Shown here: one piece after another, positions 56,111 through 64,000 of the stretch
Layout of the letters: each line of letters starts with the position of its first letter
How positions within the stretch are numbered: position 1 is the stretch's first letter
Assembly (NCBI GenBank): GCA_963736355.1
Contig: CAVTOO010000002.1
Coordinates: 558,001 to 622,000, forward strand
DNA length: 64,000 bases
Direction: 5' to 3'
Source of the DNA: CAVTOO01 sp963736355
GTDB lineage: Bacteria; Pseudomonadota; Alphaproteobacteria; Rhizobiales; Xanthobacteraceae
Program-made: the position numbers and the translations under genes
Notes under the pieces: model-generated
The model's input: the letters and a program-made list of their open reading frames with translations, nothing else
Databases searched by the model: none
What the model was told of the DNA's origin: nothing

Positions 56111-57999
56111 CTAAACGGCTGCAGTTGTTAATTTTGCTTCAACATCCTCATCATCTTCAACATCGGTACCCTCCTCGGGAATGCTGCCGGTATACGCAGC
56201 CTTTCCAGTAGCTCGTTCGATCAAGGCGAGAAGCTTTTTTTGTCGATCCTCCATAAACGCGTCGAAGCGATCACTTCGAACGAGGATGGATCGATCAAAT
56301 GCAATTCCAAGAATGAATTTAACTTTGTCGCATCGATGGCAGCGGTTTTATCACTACCCCGCTCTAGTTTTGCTAGATATTCGGACGGAGCGACACCACC
56401 GATGATCCGATTCGTTCGATACGAGAGCGGCGTCTTATTAATGATCGAATCATAGACATCGGAGGCTTTATGCCTGTCGACTTACACCACTTCTTCGGGA
56501 AGATTGGTGAATATCGACGTTCTCGCCGAAGAACACCGTGTGGTCAAATTTCTGACCCGATCGGAAATCCTGGGCTCCTTCTTCATCAAGAGTGCATTTA
56601 CGCCCTTGTACGCGGCTGACAATCGCATTCGCATCGTTTTCAGACTGTCAGCCCGAAACATGGTCTCGCTTACTGTCGACGGCTCCGGTCCGCCGTCAAG
56701 CCAGGCTGGCACTTCCATGAAATCTCGCGCTATTCGGGTTTCGACGGCGGATCCATACAGTTCACCGAATACTCCGTTCCAATACCAACGAACGAGCTTG
56801 CTCGATTCGCTTCGTGCTCCCAAGCGTCCCCAATATCGGCGAGAATCGCTGCAAGCGGCACGATCTGGATTGATACGGCAGATCAAAAATGCGGTAGATG
56901 TGGAGCATGTGCAGGAACTTTGCGGCCTGCACAAAACCACGTTCAACTTCGTCTCGTACTTTTTGTATTCCTCGAGCGGGAGATTCATAGCATTTGTCGG
57001 TTACCTGAGACGGCGGGCAGCTCTTTCCCTTGCTTGCCCGGGCTTCCGCCCACGGCGACGGTCACGAGTATAGAAGAGCGAAATAGCTTGTAGAAAATCC
57101 GTATTGGCTACGCCCGCAAGGATCCCGAGGCTCCTCTGCCGGTCGCAACGCTTCTGCCAATCGTCGAGGCGGCCTTTACTATACCCTTCACCATACCAAT
57201 CTTTGCGAAGTTCATGTCCTGACGCAGCATACATCGCGGTGACGAGCTCAAACGCATCCAGCGGCTTTCCTCCAGTGTTCACCTTCTCAAAACGACGCAT
57301 ACGGCCTCTTTTGAGGTGATCGATCCAGCGATGACTGGCACTCGATAGTATTTGAAGTTTTCGAAAATTGCGCGTTGAACGCCCGAAACTGCGCCGGTCT
57401 CATCGTTTTGGTCACCGCGCCAATAATCATCAAAACCATCTTGCCACCTGTCCCAGTCAAAAACCTGCGAAACAGGATACATCGACTCGTGTACTCCGGC
57501 TGCCAGAAGTCGATAAGTCGAGCTTTACCGTCCGACCGAACTCCGTGCGTTCGATTCGATCTTCTGGGACACCTACGATGTCGCTTCTTCGCGATCAACC
57601 GTTGGATCGAGCTTTTCGTATGTCGATGTAGAACCAGCGTTTCACTTTCTTCTTTTTCGGCGTAACCGTCTCCACGACCTTCCCGCGCAAAGTTACTTGA
57701 TAGAGTGACGTCATTCGCTGCTGTCCGTCCAAAAGCAACGACTGTGGTACGACCTGCCGGCTTCAGCGGGCGCACCCTCTATCGGCCGAGGTTTGAAGTT
57801 CACGGGGCCGCCTGTGATCAAGCGACATCAGCGCGCCGACGGGAAATGCTCGAGATACCGATGCAATCAAGCTCTTGATGCGATCTTCATCCCAAACCCA
57901 ACTGCGCTGGAAGTCAGGCAACTGAAGCATTCCGCTGTGGCAGTCTTCGAGTAGGTCGTTCAGGTCATAGGGATTTGTCTGGAACGTTGACCCGGCCAT
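56111..57999 (-). pseudogene. DUF262/DUF1524 (GmrSD-like) restriction protein, multiply frameshifted
   Basis: Start ATG 57999 (MAGSTFQTNPYDLNDLLED) follows CGGAG. Across several frames the reading has DUF262 features (LQLPDFQRSWVWDEDRIKSL, LLLDGQQRMTSLYQV), then KYYRVPVIAGSI, a middle block (LVRWYWNGVFGELYG) and a C-terminal HNH motif D-I-H-(H)-I-F-P-K-K-W, with the end EEGTDVEDDEDVEAKL. Breaks are seen near 57820, 57755, 57620 and 56490, plus an in-frame TAG. DUF262-DUF1524 proteins of the GmrSD group cut modified foreign DNA. Lower GC than gyrB and the AT-rich upstream region suggest horizontal origin and decay. Confidence 0.8.
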
Positions 58000-58423
58000 T
58001 GTCTGCTCCGATAATATATTTTGTGAATAAAATTCGCCTTATTTTTAGTCGCGCATCGCACGAATTGCGCGCCCGATTTGTGGTCTGTGGCGTCAACTAG
58101 ATAATGTCGCAGAAGTACAGGGAGAACAACTCAACTCACCGTATGGGTTGGCTGAAATTCAGTTGCCGGGTCAAGCCCGGCAATGACGCGGAGAATGTTG
58201 CGACGTTGTCGAATCGACATCGACCCCCACCCCCGACCCCTCCCCACAAGGGGGAGGGGAGACAAGGAACGCCGCTTCGCGGCTCCTCAGGATGAGGGTC
58301 ACGTATCACTCGCTCGGCACCGTCGAAGTCTATGCCCCTCACCCCGACCCTCTCCCCGCAAGCGGTGAGAGGGAGAAGAAAGATGGATTGCCGGATCAAG
58401 TCCGGCAATGACAGACTGCGTCG
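58000..58423. other. 424-base repeat-rich interval upstream of the lipase gene
   Basis: No gene is seen. The interval is AT-rich up to about 58090, then carries GCCGGGTCAAGCCCGGCAAT (about 58156), a C-rich/G-rich hairpin GACCCCTCCCCAC..GGGGGAGGGG (58222-58260), the repeat GGCTCCTCAGGATGAGG (58270-58297), a second C-rich motif (58333-58375) and GCCGGATCAAGTCCGGCAAT (about 58391). Three of these recur in the 62.0-62.3 kb interval, which suggests dispersed elements. Confidence 0.6.
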
Positions 58424-59134
58424 ATGGACGGCGTCGTTTTTCTCCACGGTCTCGGGCTTCACGCGCTGGCATTTGCGCCGATGGCGTGGCGCGTACGCAA
58501 GCACGGCTATCGCACGCTGGCGCTGAGCTATCCCTCGCTGCTGCGGGATATCGGCGGATGCGCCGAATACCTGCACCCGGCGATCTCGCAATTTGCGAAG
58601 GCGACCGACGGACGCCTTCACTTCGTCACGCATTCGATGGGCGGGCTGGTGGCGCGCGCCTATCTCACCCGGCACCGGCCGGGCAATCTCGGCCGCGTGG
58701 TGATGCTGGCGCCGCCGAACCACGGCAGCGAGGTCGCCGATCTCCTGCGCGACAATCCGCTTTATCGCGGGGTCTTCGGGCCGGCGGGCCAGCAGCTCAC
58801 CACACAGGCCGCGCTCGAACCGCTGCTCGGCACGGTCGACTATTCCCTGGGCGTGATCGCGGGAAGCCGGTCGCTGTTGCCGTTCTCTGTCATCCGCGGC
58901 GCGCATGACGGCAAGGTCTCGGTCGCCTCCACGCGCATCGACGGCATGGCCGACCATATCGTGCTGCCGGTGCCGCATGCGCTGATGGTGCTCGATCCAC
59001 GCGTGGCCGAGCAGACGGTGTGTTTTCTGAAGAACGGACGGTTCAGGCGGGGGTGGCCTAGAGCGCGCCTTTCAGGCGCTCCTCAGGATGAGGAACGGAG
59101 GTCACCACACATTCAGAGTCATCACGGGGCTTGA
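58424..59134 (+). CDS. Alpha/beta-fold lipase-like hydrolase with repeat-derived C-terminus
   Basis: The 236-residue protein begins MDGVVFLHGLGLHALAF; HG is the oxyanion turn and the nucleophile serine is in VTHSMGGLVARAYL. The acid and base would be in RGAHDGKVS and VPHALMVLD. About the last 30 codons (after FLKNGRFRR) read through GGCGCTCCTCAGGATGAGGAACGGAG, part of an intergenic repeat, so the native C-terminus has probably been extended by the insertion of a repeat. It is a cytoplasmic esterase/lipase-type enzyme of unknown substrate. Confidence 0.8.
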   Translation: MDGVVFLHGLGLHALAFAPMAWRVRKHGYRTLALSYPSLLRDIGGCAEYLHPAISQFAKATDGRLHFVTHSMGGLVARAYLTRHRPGNLGRVVMLAPPNHGSEVADLLRDNPLYRGVFGPAGQQLTTQAALEPLLGTVDYSLGVIAGSRSLLPFSVIRGAHDGKVSVASTRIDGMADHIVLPVPHALMVLDPRVAEQTVCFLKNGRFRRGWPRARLSGAPQDEERRSPHIQSHHGA

Positions 59135-59192
59135 CCCGGTGATCCAGTATTCATCCACCTCGATTACTGGATGCCCGCCTTCGCGGGCATGA
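59117..59192. repeat. Intergenic repeat, GGATGCCCGCC family copy 2
   Basis: The sequence holds GTGATCCAGTA and GGATGCCCGCCTTCGCGGGCATGAC, both of which are in the copy at 11148-11243. Each half can fold on itself. Confidence 0.7.
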
Positions 59193-59222
59193 CACCTTCT
59201 GACAAGCAGAGGGAGAAGGGAC

Positions 59223-59360
59223 GGTCATTCCGGGCGCGAGCTTTGCGAGCGAGCCCGGAATCGATACTCCGCAGCGATGGCGACTCCCGCCAGACTTCAA
59301 CCACTACAGGGGTTATCGGATTCCGGGCTCGCCGCTTTCGCGCGCCCCGGAATGACGCGG
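59223..59360. repeat. About 135-bp imperfect palindromic repeat, copy 1
   Basis: The ends are GTCATTCCGGGCGCGAG and CGCGCCCCGGAATGAC, an inverted repeat; the body has GAATCGATACTCCGCAG and CTACAGGGGTTATCGGATTCCGGGC. The same architecture recurs at 63440-63577, and the right half at 62045-62128. Confidence 0.8.
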
Positions 59361-59405
59361 AGGTTTTAGCCGCGCCGCGCACCGATCAGCTCAAGCGCGC
59401 AGACG

Positions 59406-60112
59406 CTAGCCGACGCGGCGCTTTTCCTTGGCGAACACGCTGTAGCCGAGCCAGTCCTGAATGGAGCGGACGATGGCCTTGTCGCCGGTGAGCGTGATGT
59501 TGCCGCCGTCGATCTCGGACTTCAGGGTCGAAATCCCCATCCACACCGCGGTCATGCTGCGCAAGCGCAGCTCGAACGTAGAGATCGACGTCGTGAGCCG
59601 GGATCGACGCTGGCACAGATCGACCTCGCCGTTCTCGACCACCAGCCAGCAGGCGTTGCGGCCGACGGTCAGCTCCGGATAGATCGAACTTGACCGTGCA
59701 TGCGCCGGTCGGGAAGCGACGATGCGACGAGGCTCCGGCGCATGTCCCACATCAGCAGCGACGGATCGAGGTTCTTCAGCGACAGCGAGGACTCGACCCA
59801 GCGCTGCCCCCAGAAGCCCAGCGACATGCACGACCTGCGCAGGTCCTCGCCGGCTTCCGTCAGCTCTGTATTCGAGGGCGTCGGCCTGCTTGTCGTCACC
59901 ACGATGACGCCGGCCTGCTCAAGCTCCTTGAGCCGCTTCGACAGCAGTGTCGGCGACATGCGCGGCACGCCGCGGCGCAGATCGTTGAAGCGCGTCGTGC
60001 CGCACAGCAATTCGCGCAGCACAAGCGCGGTCCATCGCGAACAGACGATTTCCGCCGCCATCGCGACCGGACAGAACTGTCCGTAGCTGCCCTGCTCCGT
60101 CTGATCGCTCAC
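59406..60112 (-). CDS. HxlR-type transcriptional regulator with SCP2-like C-terminal domain (frameshifted)
   Basis: GTG 60112 (GAGGAG six bases upstream) starts an HxlR winged helix (VCSRWTALVLRELLCGTTRFNDL, RMSPTLLSKRLKELEQAGVI). After the linker (SLLMWDMRRSLVASSLPDRRMHG) the frame shifts near 59690, then the sequence continues as VGRNACWLVVENGEVDLCQ and, after two more shifts, MTAVWMGISTLKSEIDGG and ITLTGDKAIVRSIQDWLG. This tail is an SCP2/sterol-carrier-like domain of the kind that some HxlR proteins carry. It is divergent from the acyl-CoA dehydrogenase at 60337, a likely target. Confidence 0.72.
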
Positions 60113-60336
60113 CTGAAACTCCTCGACGAAACCTTGTTGCGCACCACAAGTACAGAAACTGTAGCACGGACGCCATGCGACACAGGCGTCGTTTCAAATA
60201 ATGCAGCATCGGCAGGGTGTTATGCGGAGGTCCCCGGCGCGGTCCTCGCGCATCGATACACTTCCTGCACTGGCTGGCGATCGAACCGGAGCCGACACTG
60301 GCGACACTCACATCCGACCCCATCGGAGGACATATC

Positions 60337-61502
60337 ATGAGCGCGAACCAGGCACTCGAGACCGGCACCGACCAGCGCCAAACCATCAGCGATATCGCCC
60401 GCGACCTCGGGGCGATCTTCGCAACACGTGCAGCAGAGGCTGCGGACGAGGACACAGTTCGTCGCGGAGAATTTCGCGGCTGCTGAAAAATTCCGGCCTG
60501 GTCGAAGCGGGCGTGCCCACGGAGCTTGGCGGCGGCGGCGCGACAATCGACGAACTGGCGACGATGCTGCGCATGCTCGCCTATCATTGCGGATCGACCG
60601 CGCTGGCGTTTTCCATGCACACCCACCAGGTCGCCATTCCGGCCTGGCGCTGGACGCACCAGAAGGCGGCGGCTCCGGGTCGAACCCTTGCTGAAGCGCA
60701 TCGCCAAGGAGCGCATCCTGCTGCTGTCGAGCGGCGGATCGGACTGGATCGGCGGCTCGGGCAAGGCCGAGAAGGTCGACGGCGGCTACCGCATCACCGG
60801 CCGCAAGATCTTTTCGTCGGGCGCGCCCGCCGGCGATCTTCTGATGACCGGCGCGGTGCTGGAAACCGAGGGCGAGCCGCCGCAGGTGCTGCATTTCGGC
60901 ATGCCGATGAATTCACCGCAGGTGAAGATGCTCGACACCTGGCGCACGCTCGGCATGCGCGGCACCGGCTCGCACGACGTGCATGATCGACGGCCATGTC
61001 GTGCCCGACGCAGGCGTCGCGCTTGAAGCGCAAGGCCGGCGAATGGCATCCGCTGTTCCAGATCATCGCCACCATTGCGTTTCCGCTGGTCTATTCCGTC
61101 TATGTCGGCGTCGCCGAAAGCGCGCGCGATATCGCCATCGGCATGGCGAAGAAGCGACAGGGCGGCCATCACCTGCTGATCGCCGCCGGCCACATGGAGA
61201 CCGAGCTGACTGCGGCGCGGCTCGCGCTCGAGTCGATGCTGGCGGCAACGCGCCTCAATGCGCCGTCCGCCGCGACGGTCAATCAGGTGATGATCGGCAA
61301 GCAGCTCGTGACGCGTCATGCGATCGCCGCGGTCGAGCATGCGATGGAGCTGGCCGGCGGCGCGGGCTTCTACCGCTCGGCCGGCTTGAGCGGCGCTTCC
61401 GCGACATCCAGGCGGCGCGCTATCACCCGCTGCAGATCGGGACCGCAGGCTGAATACGCCGGCGCGATGGCGCTCGGCCTGCCGATCGACAAGATTTTCT
61501 GA
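60337..61502 (+). pseudogene. Acyl-CoA dehydrogenase-like gene with several frameshifts
   Basis: Start ATG 60337 has GGAGGA upstream. The frame alternates: LGAIFATRAAEAADEDT, LKNSGLVEAGVPTELGG, DELATMLRMLAYHCGSTALA, LLKRIAKERILLLSSGG, KVDGGYRITGRKIFSSGAPAG, MLDTWRTLGMRGTGSHDV, LFQIIATIAFPLVYSVYVG, QGGHHLLIAAGHMETEL and MELAGGAGFYRSAGL are all acyl-CoA dehydrogenase sequence, in the family's order (N-terminal helical, beta, C-terminal helical). At least six one-base shifts separate them, so either errors cluster here or the gene is decayed. The upstream HxlR-SCP2 gene is divergent, suggesting lipid or acyl-CoA regulation. Confidence 0.75.
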
Positions 61503-62044
61503 AATGGACTTTGCTGTTCCGGCGTGCTTCGGCGCGCCGGAACTGCAGCACTATCGACAGCTCTCATTCGCTCTCTGGCTGTCGCTCAGCAGGACCCCTG
61601 TGACGATGTCGCGCGCCGACTGGGCGCACCGTCCGGGAAATCGAAGCGCCTGGCGATGTCGGGCATCGTGTTCACCGCGGCAATGACCGGATTGCTGTCG
61701 AGCAAATTTGCGTCGGTCACCAGCGTGGCCGCGAGCGCATTCAGATTGCTGCTCGTTTTTACGTTGCCGACCCATCTGGACAGACGGAGAATTTGACGTG
61801 CGCGCGCACGAAGAACGTCGCAATAAGGCTTGTGCATGAAATGACCGGTTGACGAACGCTGCGCCCAACACGTGTCGCGGAATGCGGACACGGGCACCAT
61901 GCTTCTGAAATGCTGGATGGCGTCGGGCTAACACTTGCGGGGCAGGATGTTCCGCTGCAGCGATCACCGCACTGATTCAGAATCAAGCTGAGTGGTGCCA
62001 ATTTGGCACGGAACGGGATCGCAGAGGCGCAGGCAGCGCGCGGG
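61503..62044. other. About 540-base interval with no recognisable gene
   Basis: Frames on the minus strand (for example 61586-61900) are open but do not match any family I recognise and lack a good ribosome site. Codon composition is not convincing. It could be decayed gene debris. Confidence 0.45.
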
Positions 62045-62128
62045 CAGTTGCAACTCCTGCCGAGAATTCAACAACCACAGGGGTTATGGATTCCGGGCTC
62101 GCGCTTTCAGCGCGCCCCGGAATGACGA
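62045..62128. repeat. Right half of the 135-bp imperfect palindromic repeat, copy 2
   Basis: The stretch GCAACTCCTGCCGAG..CCACAGGGGTTATGGATTCCGGGC..CGCGCCCCGGAATGAC matches the right half of the copies at 59223-59360 and 63440-63577. The left arm is missing. Confidence 0.75.
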
Positions 62129-62130
62129 GG

Positions 62131-62173
62131 CCTCATCCTGAGGAGCCGCGAAGCGGCGTCTCGAAGGATGAGG
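62131..62173. repeat. RHZ-like palindrome, inverted relative to the copy before recF
   Basis: The 43-bp sequence CCTCATCCTGAGGAGCCGCG..CGTCTCGAAGGATGAGG is nearly palindromic and matches the second half of 52090-52174 on the other strand. It lies directly beside the repeat at 62045 and is followed by the C-rich/G-rich hairpin at 62200-62232. Confidence 0.85.
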
Positions 62174-62199
62174 AACGACGATTGCAATTGCAACGACCC

Positions 62200-62232
62200 C
62201 CACCCCCGACCCCTCCCCACAAGGGGGAGGGG
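62200..62232. repeat. C-rich/G-rich hairpin repeat, second copy
   Basis: GACCCCCACCCCCGACCCCT followed by CCCCACAAGGGGGAGGGG is a near copy of 58222-58260. The G-rich run could also form a G-quadruplex. Confidence 0.7.
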
Positions 62233-62268
62233 TGAAGAGGCGCAGCGAGCCCGGAATGACGCTGCGCG

Positions 62269-62862
62269 CTACGCCGCCTCGGTGATTGTCTGCGGCGCGC
62301 GCATCGGTTTCAGCGCATCGCTCCAGCGCGCGAGTTCGCCGAGCATGGTCCTGGCGCTGGTGTCGATCAGTTCGTGCGATGTGAAGGCGCCCTTGTCGGC
62401 GTCCATGTATTGCGGATAATTCGGGATCGGCACGCCTTCCGGCAGCGGCATCATGCGCAGCGTGGTGAGATGGCCCTTGAGCGCCTGCGCGGCACGCAGG
62501 CCCCCCGACACGCCGCCATAGCTGACAATGCCGGCGGGCTTATAGTTCCATTCCCTGTGCAGATAGATCAGCGCGTTGGTGAGCGCCGGCGACGGCGCGT
62601 AGTCATATTCCGGGGTGACGAACACATAGGCATCGGCGGCGGCGACGCTCGCGCTCCAGGCTTTGGTGTGCGCGTGTTCATATTGCTGCATCATCGGATG
62701 CTTCGGCTCGTCATAGACCGGCAGTTTGAAATCGGCGATGTCGACGAGCACCGGATCGAAGGCGCCGTCCGCTCTGGCGAAATCGCTGAACCAGCGGGCG
62801 ATGACGGGGCCGACGCGGCCGGGCCGGGTCGAGCCGATAATGACGTGAAGCTTGCGGGACAC
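62269..62862 (-). CDS. NADPH-dependent FMN reductase-like flavoprotein
   Basis: This 197-residue flavodoxin-fold protein has the phosphate loop IIGSTRPGRVGPVIARW at the N-terminus. VFVTPEYDYAPSPALTNALIYLHREW and SYGGVSGGLRAAQAL are the flavin-contact segments of the NADPH_dep_FMN_red family. It reduces FMN or quinones with NAD(P)H. The start ATG 62862 follows AGAGAG. The gene is intact. Confidence 0.9.
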   Translation of the reverse strand: MSRKLHVIIGSTRPGRVGPVIARWFSDFARADGAFDPVLVDIADFKLPVYDEPKHPMMQQYEHAHTKAWSASVAAADAYVFVTPEYDYAPSPALTNALIYLHREWNYKPAGIVSYGGVSGGLRAAQALKGHLTTLRMMPLPEGVPIPNYPQYMDADKGAFTSHELIDTSARTMLGELARWSDALKPMRAPQTITEAA

Positions 62863-63115
62863 TCGAAGGCTCTCTTTCTGTTGCGACTTGTATGGCGGCC
62901 GGCGGCGGCGACGATGCGCGTCAACGCCACCTAGGTCGCGGCATCAAGCGCCGCAAGACGCCACATTTTTGATACTGGGTTACATTCCAGTGCCCCTCAC
63001 CTCCGCCTTCGATGCGATGAACCGGCGCACGCGCCTTTGTTCCGAAATCTTCCGCCGCCTGCAAACGGAACGGCGCCGTACCCCACGCATTGTCCTGCCG
63101 ACGGGAGTTGAGGTG

Positions 63116-63322
63116 ATGGACAGGCTTTATCGATTTTTTCCTATCGACGACGAAGGGCATGTTCACAGCACGCCGGAGACGCACGTGTTTGCGTGCGACA
63201 TGGCGGCGCTGCGCAAGGCCCAGCAGATCAATGGGCGGTTCGATGTCGAGGTATGGGAGGGGCGTCGCCTGATCGGCCTGGTGTCGCGGAAAAACTCGTC
63301 GCGGAAAAAAATCGCGTCGTGA
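63116..63322 (+). CDS. Small conserved-looking protein of unknown function (68 residues)
   Basis: From ATG 63116, preceded by GGGAGTTGAGG, the protein begins MDRLYRFFPIDDEGHVHSTPE, then FACDMAALRKAQQINGRFDVEVWEGRRLIGLV. The pattern of an aromatic strand, a short helix and then a V-x-V-W-x-G-x-R-L-I strand resembles the small DUF6894-type proteins that are abundant in Bradyrhizobium relatives, but I am not certain. It has no signal peptide. Confidence 0.65.
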   Translation: MDRLYRFFPIDDEGHVHSTPETHVFACDMAALRKAQQINGRFDVEVWEGRRLIGLVSRKNSSRKKIAS

Positions 63323-63439
63323 CGGAACGACAATGAGGGTTTCGCGTTATCTCAACGACGAGGGCGGATGTACCCCTTGTCGTTGAAAGAGCCTCGCGCA
63401 GAGATGCCGGGGCTCTCTCGTTATCGGGTGGCATTTACG

Positions 63440-63577
63440 GTCATTCCGGGGCGCGAGCTATTGCGAGCGAACCCGGAATCCATACTCCGCAGTGCTCGCA
63501 ACTTCTGCCGAGACGTCAACCAGCACAGGGGCTATGGATTCCGGGCTCAACGCTTCGCGTTGCCCCGGAATGACGGA
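63440..63577. repeat. About 135-bp imperfect palindromic repeat, copy 3
   Basis: It starts GTCATTCCGGGGCGCGAG and ends TTGCCCCGGAATGAC, with GAATCCATACTCCGCAG and CACAGGGGCTATGGATTCCGGGC in the body. It is aligned in full with 59223-59360. The interval 63323-63694 has no gene otherwise. Confidence 0.8.
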
Positions 63578-63694
63578 GCCTTGTCCTAAACACCCGCCAA
63601 GCAGCGTCCCGAAATGGAACCGGATGCTGCGCCGATTCAACTCATCGAGCCGATTTTGACGGTGCCTTAACCGTCGCCGCAACATCCTGAGCGC

Positions 63695-63877
63695 ATGGCC
63701 GATAACATCTTTCGCTTTCGGACGCTGAAGCACGGCGACCCCGGCGAGAAGCTCAAGATGCTTGCCGAGGACATCGGCACGCCGCGATGGCGCGCGTGGC
63801 TGACGCGATATTGGTTTTATTGCGTCGTTGCGATGTGTTTTGCCGCCGGTCTGATCGGCGGACGAGCCTTTTTCTGA
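63695..63877 (+). CDS. Small single-TM protein of unknown function (60 residues)
   Basis: The protein MADNIFRFRTLKHGDPGEKL has a short polar part and one membrane segment (YCVVAMCFAAGLIGGRAFF) at the C-terminus. No ribosome site is obvious and no family is recognised. It may be a real small membrane protein, but the evidence is limited to its length, composition and membrane segment. Confidence 0.45.
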   Translation: MADNIFRFRTLKHGDPGEKLKMLAEDIGTPRWRAWLTRYWFYCVVAMCFAAGLIGGRAFF

Positions 63878-64000
63878 TGTGTTAAGCATCCGTCGCGAGC
63901 TCGCGGCGGCAGCCCGAAAAGCCCGGCAAACAAGGCATTGTCTGCATTCGGGTAAGACAAAATTATGCTTTAAAATTTCTCGCCTGCATTGAACACCAAA

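Noticed and set aside
58200..58420. CRISPR-like array near 58.2 kb
   Set aside because: Repeats are few, different from each other and irregularly spaced, with no leader and no cas genes.

Overview
The window is GC-rich and gene-dense and comes from an alphaproteobacterium, most likely Hyphomicrobiales near Nitrobacteraceae/Xanthobacteraceae (Bradyrhizobium/Rhodopseudomonas/Pseudolabrys-like). The grounds are the order rpsT-dnaA-dnaN-recF-gyrB, a RegB/ActS-ActR/RegA redox pair, MmcB, orphan Bug-type solute-binding proteins, protocatechuate genes, and 49-bp palindromic intergenic repeats of a kind I associate with Bradyrhizobium relatives. Species cannot be fixed from sequence reading alone.

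Layout. 1-5.9 kb: MarR regulator with an EmrAB-type efflux pair, a flavodoxin-fold quinone reductase, two NTF2-like proteins and an SDR. 5.9-10.1 kb: a small membrane-anchored protein, a sulfurtransferase remnant, then an IclR/aldehyde dehydrogenase/alpha-beta-hydrolase group whose hydrolase has lost its nucleophile. 10.2-13.9 kb: sseA and pcaF-pcaH-pcaG (beta-ketoadipate pathway). 14-20.5 kb: mutS, a membrane protein, glnD. 20.5-23.2 kb: a copper-type cluster (CopCD, YcnI-like, DUF2946-like). 23.4-28 kb: PBP1A, a YgjP-like metallopeptidase, PHA depolymerase. 28-32.2 kb: ABC-2 exporter, RegB/ActR, mmcB. 32.3-36.7 kb: MBL hydrolase, an unusual DsbB, a cytochrome c joined to a membrane segment, a hydratase, a solute-binding protein and a DUF2306 protein. 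36.75 kb: tRNA-Arg(CCG). 37-47.5 kb: mixed metabolic genes (two Bug proteins, GNAT, GAF-EAL, extradiol dioxygenase plus dienelactone hydrolase, polysaccharide export lipoprotein, msrA). 47.5-56.1 kb: replication cluster rpsT-dnaA-dnaN-recF-gyrB, with a 1.3 kb gene-free stretch before dnaA. 56.1-64 kb: accessory flank with a broken GmrSD-like DUF262/DUF1524 gene, a lipase, HxlR-SCP2 and acyl-CoA dehydrogenase genes carrying many frameshifts, an FMN reductase and dense intergenic repeats.

The dominant oddity is that many genes, including essential ones (dnaA, gyrB) and mutS, are interrupted by single-base frameshifts, nearly all one-base insertions outside long homopolymers. In each core gene one or two single-base corrections restore a full-length family member, so I read most of these as sequence or assembly errors and annotate the genes across the shift. 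The DUF262 gene, the truncated FAD oxidase and the sulfurtransferase fragment look more like real decay.

No CRISPR array, rRNA, complete insertion sequence or prophage is visible. I did not find a convincing undescribed multi-gene system. The best leads are the DsbB variant with a relocated cysteine pair and a small partner, the Ser-to-Gly hydrolase beside an ALDH and IclR regulator, and the leader hairpin of rpsT.
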